NCBI GenBank assembly: GCA_020635035.1
Contig: JACKAO010000009.1
Span: forward strand, 62,001-126,000
Direction: 5' to 3'
Source: Calditrichia bacterium
Lineage (GTDB): Bacteria > Calditrichota > Calditrichia > Calditrichales > J004
DNA: 64,000 bases
Part shown: piece by piece, positions 15,690 through 23,811 of the stretch
How the letters are laid out: every line of letters begins with the position of its first letter
Position numbering within the stretch: position 1 is the stretch's first letter
Notes under the pieces: generated by a model
What the model was told of the DNA's origin: nothing
What the model saw: only the letters and a program-made list of their open reading frames with translations
The model's database searches: none
Position numbers and translations under genes: made by a program

Positions 15690-16869
15690 TAAGATTTTTA
15701 TTTTATTTGTATTTCTTTCTTTTTTTTCATCCTTTGCCTATTCACAGGAAAATCTGGATCGTGAACTTCAAAGTAACCGCAATCGTCTGAATGAGATAAA
15801 ATCGGAAATCAACCAGCTGAAAACGGAGCTGGAGAAAGCGCAAAAACAAGCTGTTTCAGTAATGGACCAGATTGAAATTATCGATAAAAAAATTGCACTA
15901 ACCGCCCAGGCAAAAGGATTGATGCAGCGCGAGCAGCGCATACTGGAGCGCCGTTCGGCAAACAATCAGACAAAACTAAAAGATACCAAAGAAAAATTAG
16001 CTGATCTGAAAAAACTGTTCAGTGAACGATTGGTCTACATGTATAAGTATGGTAAAATAAAAAATCTTGAACTGCTTTTAACTTCGCAATCTTTTAACCA
16101 GGCATTTGTCAGGTATCGATATTTAAAACTTATTGCAGAATATGATGAAAAAACAATACGTGATATTACTGCGCAACAGGCTAAAATAGAATTAATTCAG
16201 AAGCAACTGAATGATGATCTTGATGCTAAAAACCGCAGCATTCTCGAAAAAAAGAACGAAGAGCGAAACTACTCCGAAAATCTGTCCACAAAAAATGCAC
16301 TGCTGAAGGATATTAATAAAAGCCAATCATATTACAAAAACCAGATTGCTTTAAAACAGCAGGAACAGCAAAAACTGGTTTCCATAATAAGCACCCTTGA
16401 AAAAAGCCGTAAGAATAAAGAAAAAGGTATCGAAAAAGAAGAATTTGTAACCATCGATTTTGACAATTTTAATAAAGGTAAGGGTAAGCTTCCCTGGCCG
16501 GTAAGCGGTAAGATAATCAGTACTTTTGGAAAGCAATACGACCCGGTTTCAAAAACTTCTGTAAATAACTCAGGTATTGAAATAAGCAGCAAAATAGGAA
16601 CACCAGTAAAATGCGTTTTTACAGGTGTGGTAAGGATGATAACCTATATGGGGGGCTACGGTAACACCATAATAATTGATCATGGAAAAGGCTATTATAC
16701 AGTCTATTCGCACCTGGGCGAAATATATGTACGTAAGAATGATGTAGTGGAAACAAACCAGATCATTGCACAGGTCGGTGATTCCGGTTCACTCTCAGGA
16801 TCAAAACTGCATTTTGAAATTTATGGGGGAAACCAGCCCTTTAATCCGCAGAGCTGGTTAAAAAAGTAG
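15679..16869 (+). CDS. EnvC-like coiled-coil LytM protein (likely amidase activator)
   Basis: Periplasmic 396-aa protein from the ATG at 15679, which opens a proper signal peptide (MLFNKIFILFVFLSFFSS); the in-frame ATG at 15661 only adds six residues. Residues 24-265 form a long coiled coil and about 270-390 are an M23/LytM fold. Two zinc-ligand positions are altered: HxxxD is replaced by NSGIEIS, and HxH is KLH in GSKLHFEI, while YSHLGE remains. This pattern matches EnvC-type LytM factors that activate N-acetylmuramyl amidases rather than cut peptidoglycan themselves. The start overlaps the barrel gene by 11 bases. It converges on the PBP gene with a 1-bp gap. Confidence 0.85.
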   Translation: MLFNKIFILFVFLSFFSSFAYSQENLDRELQSNRNRLNEIKSEINQLKTELEKAQKQAVSVMDQIEIIDKKIALTAQAKGLMQREQRILERRSANNQTKLKDTKEKLADLKKLFSERLVYMYKYGKIKNLELLLTSQSFNQAFVRYRYLKLIAEYDEKTIRDITAQQAKIELIQKQLNDDLDAKNRSILEKKNEERNYSENLSTKNALLKDINKSQSYYKNQIALKQQEQQKLVSIISTLEKSRKNKEKGIEKEEFVTIDFDNFNKGKGKLPWPVSGKIISTFGKQYDPVSKTSVNNSGIEISSKIGTPVKCVFTGVVRMITYMGGYGNTIIIDHGKGYYTVYSHLGEIYVRKNDVVETNQIIAQVGDSGSLSGSKLHFEIYGGNQPFNPQSWLKK

Positions 16870-16870
16870 G

Positions 16871-19036
16871 CTAAAATCTGCGTTTACGTTGTTTCTTAAC
16901 AGACTCATATCCACCATGTATATCACAAACTTCGGTCGGCCTGTTTTTAGCGGTGAATAATTCTTTGCGTGTATTTGGGCAATAAGCACCGGCTTCTTTT
17001 TTGGAATCCAGGCAGATCTCAACTTCAAAAACCCCTGGTGATTCCACAAAATTGTTCCGGATAAAATTAACGCTGTCATAAACCGAACTCATAAATTCTC
17101 CCCAGAAAGGCAGAGCTGCACGTGTACCGGTCATACCGGGCCCAAGACTTTGATTAGCATCATCAAGGCCGACCCAAACACCGGCGGCAATGTCCGGAGT
17201 ATAACCAATAAACCAGGCATTGGTATAATCATTAGTGGTCCCTGTTTTTCCACCGGCAGGCACCATAAAGTTATAATCACGGCGCACAGCATAGCCGGTT
17301 CCCCTGCGAATGACATCCTGCATCATGTCGCGGACAATATGTGTTGTTTCCGGAGAAAGAACTTCCTGTGATTCCGGGCTTTTCTGGTATATAACATTAC
17401 CGTTTTTATCTTCAATTTTTGCAATAGCGATTGGTTTTACTAACAGTCCGTTATTAGCAAAAACACCATAAGCGGAAACAATTTCCAGCGGGATAACTTC
17501 CGAGCTGCCTAATGCCAATGAAGAGAAAGGACGCACTTGTGTTGTTATCCCCATTGCTTTTGCGTATTTAGCGACGTTGCGCGGATTTACATCGTTTATC
17601 AGACGGACAGCTACCAGGTTTAAAGAACGATACATAGCTTCACGCAGGGTTGTTAAACCACCAACTGATTTGTCATAGTTTTCGGGTGTCCAGCGTGTAC
17701 CATCCGGGTTAATTTCAACCGTGGGCTGATTAAGATATTGATCTGCCGGCGAAAATCCGTTGTCAATTGCCGCTGTATAAAGGAAAGGTTTAAAAGCTGA
17801 TCCGGGCTGACGCTTTGCCTGAGTGACACGGTTAAATTTAGATTTATTGAAATCCCGCCCGCCAATCATTGCCAGAATGTGACCTGTGTGCGGGTTAATC
17901 GCTACAAAAGCAATCTCCACACGTGTGAGTTCCTTAAATGCTGAATCACTCATTGTCTTTTTTAATTCTCTGAAATCCCGCTGATTACGTACGCTTTCCT
18001 GCAGATTATCTATGTGATTGGCAACGGATTTTTCCATAAAATGCTGGAAACGGTTATTAAGCGTTGTATAAACACGTAAACCATCTTCATATATATTTAC
18101 ACCAAGAGAATCCTGCATGCTGTTAAGTTGCCGGCGCACGTACTCTGTAAAATAAGGGGCGGTCTTCATCTCATTCGGATCATTCAAATCAAGAGTCATG
18201 GGGATCTGTTTTAGGCTGTCAAACTCTGCTTTTGTCAGTTTATCGTTTGCTACCATCATGCTTAGTACCACATTTCGGCGTTTCAAAGCGCGATCAGGAT
18301 GACGAATGGGTGAATAAAATGTCTGGCCTTTTAAAATACCGATCAGTAAAGCTGATTCTTCCACTTTTAAGTCTTCGACATTTTTGTTGAAATAGCGTTT
18401 AGCAGCCGCCTGAATGCCAAATGTGTTGTTACCGAAGGGATTTACATTCAGGTACATTTCCAGAATTTCGTGCTTACTGTAAGTCTTTTCGATCTGGATA
18501 GATGTAATTGCTTCTTTTATCTTGCGGAGAATAGTCTGCTCATAACCGAAGTATAAATTACGTGACAACTGCATCGTAATTGTACTGGCGCCCTGTCGCT
18601 CAAAGAAAATAATATCAATAATCAGTGCTCTGAAGATCCCGTAAATATCGAGTCCCCAATGGTCATAAAAACTTCTGTCTTCTGTTGAAATCAATGCGTC
18701 TACAACAGATGAAGGAATGCGCTCATAGGGAGTATATGTACGATTTGATGTGAAAAAAGTATGCAGCAGCTCGCCATCCGAAGAGTAAACCTGAGTGGCC
18801 ACTGCCGGATCAATTCTTTCAAGCTTATCAAGTGATGGTAAATCATCTTTTATAAAAAAGATGAAAAAAAGCACAACAAATAAAAGGAATGCAGAGCTGA
18901 TTGAAGTTATCAGGATTATCTTTTTAGTGTCTTTATTTGCTGCAGGTTTAAATGCTGTATTCGAAACAGAAGTTTTTTGGGATGTTTTGATTCTGGTCGT
19001 TGAAGATTGACCGCGTTTCATTCTTTTCATGGGCAA
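16871..19036 (-). CDS. bifunctional penicillin-binding protein, class A (PBP1A type)
   Basis: A 721-aa peptidoglycan synthase. After a basic cytoplasmic tail comes one transmembrane helix (39-62). The GT51 glycosyltransferase domain has catalytic E119 in STEDRSFYDHWG and QGASTITMQLSRN. The transpeptidase domain has S413-K416 in PGSAFKP, SLN (471-473) and KTG (597-599) in GGKTGTTNDYTNAW. All catalytic motifs are intact. A lysine/arginine-rich C-terminus may hold the enzyme near the wall. The gene is divergent from the TPR lipoprotein gene across 176 bp. Confidence 0.93.
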   Translation of the reverse strand: MPMKRMKRGQSSTTRIKTSQKTSVSNTAFKPAANKDTKKIILITSISSAFLLFVVLFFIFFIKDDLPSLDKLERIDPAVATQVYSSDGELLHTFFTSNRTYTPYERIPSSVVDALISTEDRSFYDHWGLDIYGIFRALIIDIIFFERQGASTITMQLSRNLYFGYEQTILRKIKEAITSIQIEKTYSKHEILEMYLNVNPFGNNTFGIQAAAKRYFNKNVEDLKVEESALLIGILKGQTFYSPIRHPDRALKRRNVVLSMMVANDKLTKAEFDSLKQIPMTLDLNDPNEMKTAPYFTEYVRRQLNSMQDSLGVNIYEDGLRVYTTLNNRFQHFMEKSVANHIDNLQESVRNQRDFRELKKTMSDSAFKELTRVEIAFVAINPHTGHILAMIGGRDFNKSKFNRVTQAKRQPGSAFKPFLYTAAIDNGFSPADQYLNQPTVEINPDGTRWTPENYDKSVGGLTTLREAMYRSLNLVAVRLINDVNPRNVAKYAKAMGITTQVRPFSSLALGSSEVIPLEIVSAYGVFANNGLLVKPIAIAKIEDKNGNVIYQKSPESQEVLSPETTHIVRDMMQDVIRRGTGYAVRRDYNFMVPAGGKTGTTNDYTNAWFIGYTPDIAAGVWVGLDDANQSLGPGMTGTRAALPFWGEFMSSVYDSVNFIRNNFVESPGVFEVEICLDSKKEAGAYCPNTRKELFTAKNRPTEVCDIHGGYESVKKQRKRRF

Positions 19037-19142
19037 GGAACTTTTTTATGTAATTATACTAAAACTGATCAATTGTTTGGCAAACCGAATAAATATTCAG
19101 ATAAACAAGAAAGCTAACTAAATCACATAGTTAAAGCAACCA

Positions 19143-19182
19143 AAGCCGAAGCCGGATTGTAAACATTTCGGCTTGTTATAAT
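19143..19182 (+). promoter_or_regulatory. hairpin and -10-like TATAAT before the TPR lipoprotein gene
   Basis: AAGCCGAA (19143-19150) and TTCGGCTT (19167-19174) form a perfect 8-bp inverted repeat. TATAAT follows at 19177-19182, 30 bases ahead of the ATG at 19213. No T-run follows, so it is not an ordinary terminator. The repeat would overlap the -35/spacer region and could be an operator. Confidence 0.35.
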
Positions 19183-19212
19183 GAAGATAAACATCTAAAT
19201 TTAACGCCCTAT

Positions 19213-20898
19213 ATGAAAAATTTAATTATTACCTTTGTTATTTCATCTGTATTGATGAATCTATTTTCCTGTTCAGCCGGCAAAGAAATTACGGTTGCCG
19301 AAAAAAACGAAAAGGAAAAAGTATCATTCAAAGCACGTGAATATTATCTGAACGGACTCTTTTTGCAATCAGAAGAACGCTTTAGTGATGCATTAGTTCA
19401 ATTTCATAAAGCACAGATTTTTGATACAACATCGGCTACGATTCATAATAGTCTTGCTGAGAATTATATAAAGCTTAATGAATTTGAACCGGCCATTTAT
19501 CATCTGAAGAAAGCATTACGAATAGATTCGTTAAACACAGACACTTACCGTCTGCTTGCTGAATCGTATTTTCGCCAAAGAAATGATCAGGAATCAATAA
19601 GAGCCTACTCAAAGGTATTGGAACTGGATCCCTATGATGACAACGCCCGTAATTTTCTGTTTTTCCTTTATGATAAAACCAATCAGCCGGAAGCCAAAGC
19701 CGATTTATACCGGGATATGATTGAAGTTTATGGCAAAAGTGAAACCTTGCTGCAGCCTTTAATCGAAACCTATATTAAAGATGAAAATTATGAACAGGCT
19801 CTTTACTATCTTGATCAGATCATAGAGATAGATTCAACAAACAAAGCACATTACCTTACCAAAGGCGCCATTCTTGAAAATCTGTCAAAAAAAGAAGAAG
19901 CTATCCAAGCATATAAAAAGGTCCTGGAATTTGCGCCGGATGATCTGAATGCTACACGAAAGCTGGGTGCAATGTACCGGTCAGCCAATCAATATCAGGA
20001 TGTAATAGATCTTTATATTCCGTTTCTGGAAAGAAATCCTGATGATCTTGTTGCGAGACTGTCTGTAGCGGAATCGTACTATTTCCTGGAAGATTTTGAT
20101 AAAACAAAAGAATTTCTTTCTCCACTGGATAACGACAGTACAGATGCCTGGGGGGTATTCGATCTGCTGGGAAGAGTGGCCCTGGAGCAGGATGATTATA
20201 CGGGTGCTGTACGCTACTTCAATAAAGTTATTAAGCTGGATGATCTCAACCGTTTTGGCTGGCTTTTTTTAGGATTTACCTATTCTGATAAAGGTGATTT
20301 AGCGCAAGCTGAAAAGACCTACAGGGATGCTGTTGTAAAAATCCCAAAAGATGCCACATTGTGGGCCTGGCTGGGGATAACCCTTCAGCAGCAGGATAAA
20401 TTCGCAGAGTCTATAGAACCATATCAAAAAGCGATTTTGCTTGATCCCAAAAATATAAACGCGCTCAGTTCATTGCCGGTGGTTTTAGAAGAACTTGATA
20501 TGTTTACTCAAAGTGACAGTGTTTATGAAGTTGCCATCAGTAATGTACCGGATAATGCATTGCTGCTGAATAATTTTGCTTATAGCCTTTCGGAAAGAGA
20601 TATCCGCCTGGACGATGCTCTGGAAATGTCAGAAAAAGCCATTCAGCTGGAGCCGGATAATGCAGCGTATCTTGATACTTATGGCTGGATATTTTATAAA
20701 AAGGAAAATTATGAAATGGCTGAAAAGTATATCCTTAAATCACTTGAAAAAAGACCAAAATCCGCTGTAGTTCTTGATCACATGGGCGATGTGTATTTTA
20801 AAATGAATCAGATAGAAACCGCAAAAAAATATTGGAAAATGTCCATCGAAATTCAACCTGATAACCAATCTGTACTGGATAAAATCGCGAATAATTAA
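19213..20898 (+). CDS. TPR-repeat lipoprotein
   Basis: A 561-aa protein with a lipoprotein signal (lipobox LFSC, lipidated C20) followed by an almost unbroken array of tetratricopeptide repeats from about residue 45 to the end; I count roughly fourteen units, recognisable from recurring A-x-x-x-Y-x-K-A-L-x-L-D-P patterns. It should be a membrane-anchored scaffold in the periplasm. The next gene, a DUF4292 lipoprotein, begins one base after its stop, so the two are coupled and probably act together. Binding partners cannot be read from the sequence. Confidence 0.85.
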   Translation: MKNLIITFVISSVLMNLFSCSAGKEITVAEKNEKEKVSFKAREYYLNGLFLQSEERFSDALVQFHKAQIFDTTSATIHNSLAENYIKLNEFEPAIYHLKKALRIDSLNTDTYRLLAESYFRQRNDQESIRAYSKVLELDPYDDNARNFLFFLYDKTNQPEAKADLYRDMIEVYGKSETLLQPLIETYIKDENYEQALYYLDQIIEIDSTNKAHYLTKGAILENLSKKEEAIQAYKKVLEFAPDDLNATRKLGAMYRSANQYQDVIDLYIPFLERNPDDLVARLSVAESYYFLEDFDKTKEFLSPLDNDSTDAWGVFDLLGRVALEQDDYTGAVRYFNKVIKLDDLNRFGWLFLGFTYSDKGDLAQAEKTYRDAVVKIPKDATLWAWLGITLQQQDKFAESIEPYQKAILLDPKNINALSSLPVVLEELDMFTQSDSVYEVAISNVPDNALLLNNFAYSLSERDIRLDDALEMSEKAIQLEPDNAAYLDTYGWIFYKKENYEMAEKYILKSLEKRPKSAVVLDHMGDVYFKMNQIETAKKYWKMSIEIQPDNQSVLDKIANN

Positions 20899-20899
20899 T

Positions 20900-21679
20900 A
20901 TGCCGAAAAAATATTTCTTTTTAATTTTACTTCTTATAGTTGTATTAAATAGTTGCTCTGTTTTTCAGCCATCTGTTAAAGCCGATCTGGAAAAAGTTAC
21001 ATACCGTCAGCTCCTGGAGCATCACTCAGCCTGGCAGGATGCCATAAAAGCAGTTAATGGCAACCTGCGCATAACTCTTGATACACCGCAATACTCCGGG
21101 AATTTTGACGCATCCATTCTGGTCAATGAACCCGACAGCATGCTCATAACTGTTACCGGTCCTTTTGGGATGCATCTGGGAAAGCTGCATGTGACAAAAA
21201 ACAGGTTCATATTTTACAATCAGGTTATGAACCAGTTTTATAAGGGTTCTAAGGAAGATTTTAAAGGCAAAAATTTTCTGCAGTTTCCATTGGAAATAAG
21301 TCAGATCAAGGATGTTTTTATTGCCCGCGACCGATTTGAAGTGTTGCAGAAAAAAAACTTTGAGATAAGAGATAATCAATATTATTTAGAAGCTGAAAGC
21401 GGCAAATTTAACTATAATATCTGGTTTGAACCGGAGCATCTGATGATTACCCGGATTGAATACCTGATGGATGGTCAAATAGAATTTTACAAAGAATATG
21501 ATAACTTTCGCGAAGTTAATGGCATTTATTTTCCACATCATTTAAATTTCGTAAGGCCTGAGCAAAAACAGGGATTATCCGTTTTTGTTTCTTCCATTGA
21601 AATAAATGGAAAAATAAACCCGGATGCTTATAAAATAAAAGTATCTGATTCGGCCACGCAAATTGACCTTACTCTTTAA
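20900..21679 (+). CDS. DUF4292-family lipoprotein (LolA/LolB-like fold)
   Basis: A 259-aa lipoprotein (lipobox LNSC, C19). The mature part resembles DUF4292, which has a LolA/LolB-like incomplete beta-barrel: strands such as VNGNLRITLDTPQYSGNFDASI and VNEPDSMLITVTGPFG are characteristic. Such folds bind lipid acyl chains, so a role in lipoprotein or lipid delivery to the outer membrane is plausible but unproven. It is coupled to the TPR lipoprotein gene and is followed after 18 bp by the first glycosyltransferase of the surface-polymer region. Confidence 0.75.
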   Translation: MPKKYFFLILLLIVVLNSCSVFQPSVKADLEKVTYRQLLEHHSAWQDAIKAVNGNLRITLDTPQYSGNFDASILVNEPDSMLITVTGPFGMHLGKLHVTKNRFIFYNQVMNQFYKGSKEDFKGKNFLQFPLEISQIKDVFIARDRFEVLQKKNFEIRDNQYYLEAESGKFNYNIWFEPEHLMITRIEYLMDGQIEFYKEYDNFREVNGIYFPHHLNFVRPEQKQGLSVFVSSIEINGKINPDAYKIKVSDSATQIDLTL

Positions 21680-21697
21680 AACGGTAATTTAAATCTA

Positions 21698-22621
21698 ATG
21701 GACATATCAATTGTTGTTCCGCTTCTTAACGAGTCGGAATCGCTTGCTGAATTAACCGAACGTGTAGCCAAAGAAATCAATGACCTTAATAAAAGTTTTG
21801 AAATAGTTTTTATTGATGACGGCAGCACCGACGGTTCTCTTGATATTTTAAGAAAATTAAAAAAACAGTATCCGCAAATCCGTGTGATTAGTTTCAGCCG
21901 GAATTTTGGGAAAAGTGCTGCTTTGTCTGAAGGATTCAGAATTGCACGTGGCGAAATTGTGATTACGATGGATGCCGATCTTCAGGATGACCCTACTGAA
22001 ATCCCTAAATTGATACACGAAATTGAGTCAGGTTTTGACCTGGTCTCGGGATGGAAGCAGGAAAGACACGACCCGATCAATAAAACAATCCCGTCAAAAT
22101 TTTTTAATTTTATCACGCGTCAACTGACCGGTATCAAAATACATGATTTTAACTGCGGGCTTAAGGCTTATCGCAGCAGGGTAATTAAAGCCATTCCGGT
22201 TTATGGAGAGCTTCACCGTTATCTGCCTGTTCTTGCTCATTGGCTGGGCTATAAAGTGGGTGAACTGGTTGTGAAACATCACCCGCGAAAATTCGGTTAT
22301 TCCAAGTTCGGGATAAAACGTTTTTTTAACGGTTTCTTTGACCTTCTGACTGTTTTGTTTATAACACGCTATCGCCAAAAACCACTCCATCTCTTCGGTT
22401 TTATGGGATTGGGTTCCTCTTTTTTGGGTGGAATAATTTTGTTATATCTTTCCATTTTATGGTTTCAGGGGCATGGCATTGGGCAACGTCCATTGTTTTT
22501 TCTTGGTGTTTTACTGATGATTGTGGGCGTACAATTTTTCTCAATTGGTTTGATCGGTGAAATGCTTATTAACACACGTGATAATTCAGTAGAATACACA
22601 ATTAAAGATAAAATTGATTAA
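21698..22621 (+). CDS. membrane-anchored GT2 glycosyltransferase (DPM1/polyprenyl-phosphate type)
   Basis: A 307-aa GT-A enzyme likely to transfer a hexose from a nucleotide sugar to polyprenyl phosphate. Nucleotide-sugar motifs are IVVPLLNESES (5-15), IDDGSTDGS, and the DAD-type metal site in ITMDADLQDDP near 89-99. Two hydrophobic segments at about 230-255 and 265-290 anchor it in the membrane, as in GtrB/YfdH-like proteins. The next glycosyltransferase gene starts 8 bp downstream. Sugar specificity is unknown. Confidence 0.85.
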   Translation: MDISIVVPLLNESESLAELTERVAKEINDLNKSFEIVFIDDGSTDGSLDILRKLKKQYPQIRVISFSRNFGKSAALSEGFRIARGEIVITMDADLQDDPTEIPKLIHEIESGFDLVSGWKQERHDPINKTIPSKFFNFITRQLTGIKIHDFNCGLKAYRSRVIKAIPVYGELHRYLPVLAHWLGYKVGELVVKHHPRKFGYSKFGIKRFFNGFFDLLTVLFITRYRQKPLHLFGFMGLGSSFLGGIILLYLSILWFQGHGIGQRPLFFLGVLLMIVGVQFFSIGLIGEMLINTRDNSVEYTIKDKID

Positions 22622-22629
22622 GATTGTGC

Positions 22630-23667
22630 ATGAATGCTGCTCCAAAGTACTCCATAATAATTCCATCTTTTAACCGCGCGGATGAACTTTCTGAACTGCT
22701 TAATTCACTAAAGGCACTCAATTTTCCGCGTGACCGTTTTGAAGTGATTGTTTCTGACGACGGATCAACGGATAATACACCGTCGCTGGTGGATTCTTTT
22801 AAAAAGAAGAACAATTTTACTCTTGTCTATCTGCAGCAGCAGAATAAAGGCCCGGGTGCTGCACGTAACCATGGCATGGAGAAAGCCACTGGAAATTTCT
22901 TTATTTTTGTTGATTCTGATGTGACTGTTCCGGCTGACTGGCTCGAACATATTGATGAAGCTGTTCAGCAGAATAATGCTGATGCCTTCGGCGGACCGGA
23001 TACTTTTAGTAAAGATTTCCCCCCCCTGCTCAAAGCAATCAACTATTCAATGACATCATTTATAACCACCGGCGGACTTCGTGGCAAAAAAGGCAAGAAG
23101 CTGGCAAAATTTTATCCCCGTTCCTTTAATATGGGATTAAGCCGTAAGTTGTGGCAAAAAATTGGCGGTTTCGGTTCACTGCGTCACGGGCAGGATATAG
23201 AATTCAGCCACCGTATTATTCGTAGCAATGCCAAAGTTGTTTTTGTTGAAAAGGCCCCTGTTTTCCATAAAAGACGAACCAACTTGTGGCGATTTTACAA
23301 ACAAGTGTTCAATTGGGGGATGGCGCGCATCAATCTTTATAAAATCGATTCGTCTATGCTGGAACCGCTGCATGCTGCACCGGCTTTGGCAACATTGATT
23401 ATTGTTAGCGTTCTTTTATCAGCACCCTTTAGTATTTTTATGCTGAAAGTTGTGCAGGTTGGTTTTGTATTTTCCTTGCTGGTGCTGATTTATTCCATTG
23501 TTGATTCTCTGCGCATTTATAAATCTTTAATGCCAGGGCTGCTGCTTCCTTTTGTGATGCCGGCACAGATACTTGGGTATGGCTTTGGTTTTATATACAA
23601 CTTTATCCGGCGGGTTGTCTTAAACAGGGGAGAGAAGGTCGGTTTCAAAAAGAATTATTACAAATAA
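22630..23667 (+). CDS. GT2 family glycosyltransferase with C-terminal membrane segments
   Basis: A 345-aa GT-A glycosyltransferase. I chose ATG at 22630, two codons inside a TTG-started frame, because it begins directly at the fold (YSIIIPSFNRADE). VSDDGSTDNT and IFVDSDVTVP are the donor and metal-binding motifs; GQDIEFSHRI matches the ED-type catalytic region. Two hydrophobic stretches at about 250-290 and 300-325 suggest membrane association. A 144-bp gap with a possible promoter separates it from the YfhO gene. Confidence 0.85.
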   Translation: MNAAPKYSIIIPSFNRADELSELLNSLKALNFPRDRFEVIVSDDGSTDNTPSLVDSFKKKNNFTLVYLQQQNKGPGAARNHGMEKATGNFFIFVDSDVTVPADWLEHIDEAVQQNNADAFGGPDTFSKDFPPLLKAINYSMTSFITTGGLRGKKGKKLAKFYPRSFNMGLSRKLWQKIGGFGSLRHGQDIEFSHRIIRSNAKVVFVEKAPVFHKRRTNLWRFYKQVFNWGMARINLYKIDSSMLEPLHAAPALATLIIVSVLLSAPFSIFMLKVVQVGFVFSLLVLIYSIVDSLRIYKSLMPGLLLPFVMPAQILGYGFGFIYNFIRRVVLNRGEKVGFKKNYYK

Positions 23668-23707
23668 CCGACAAAGACCAATTTAGTTAATTTTAAAAAA
23701 TATCTTT

Positions 23708-23743
23708 ATTTACCGTATATTTGATGCCACAGGCAAGGTAAAT
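23708..23743. promoter_or_regulatory. inverted repeat ahead of the YfhO gene
   Basis: ATTTACC (23708-23714) and GGTAAAT (23737-23743) form a perfect 7-bp inverted repeat with a 22-base interior in the 144-bp gap before the YfhO gene. This is the largest gap inside the polysaccharide region between 21698 and 41640 and the most likely place for an internal promoter or operator. No clear -35/-10 pair is visible. Confidence 0.3.
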
Positions 23744-23811
23744 CCTGAAATAAAATAAAAACTTAAACCCGGTACATTTTATGAATGCCACCGTGAAAAA
23801 AGGACTCTTTT

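Noticed and set aside
15679..16869. Active M23 endopeptidase
   Set aside because: Two of the zinc-ligand positions are not conserved; an EnvC-like activator fits better.
19143..19182. Terminator between the PBP and TPR genes
   Set aside because: The hairpin is not followed by a T-run, and both flanking genes are transcribed away from it.
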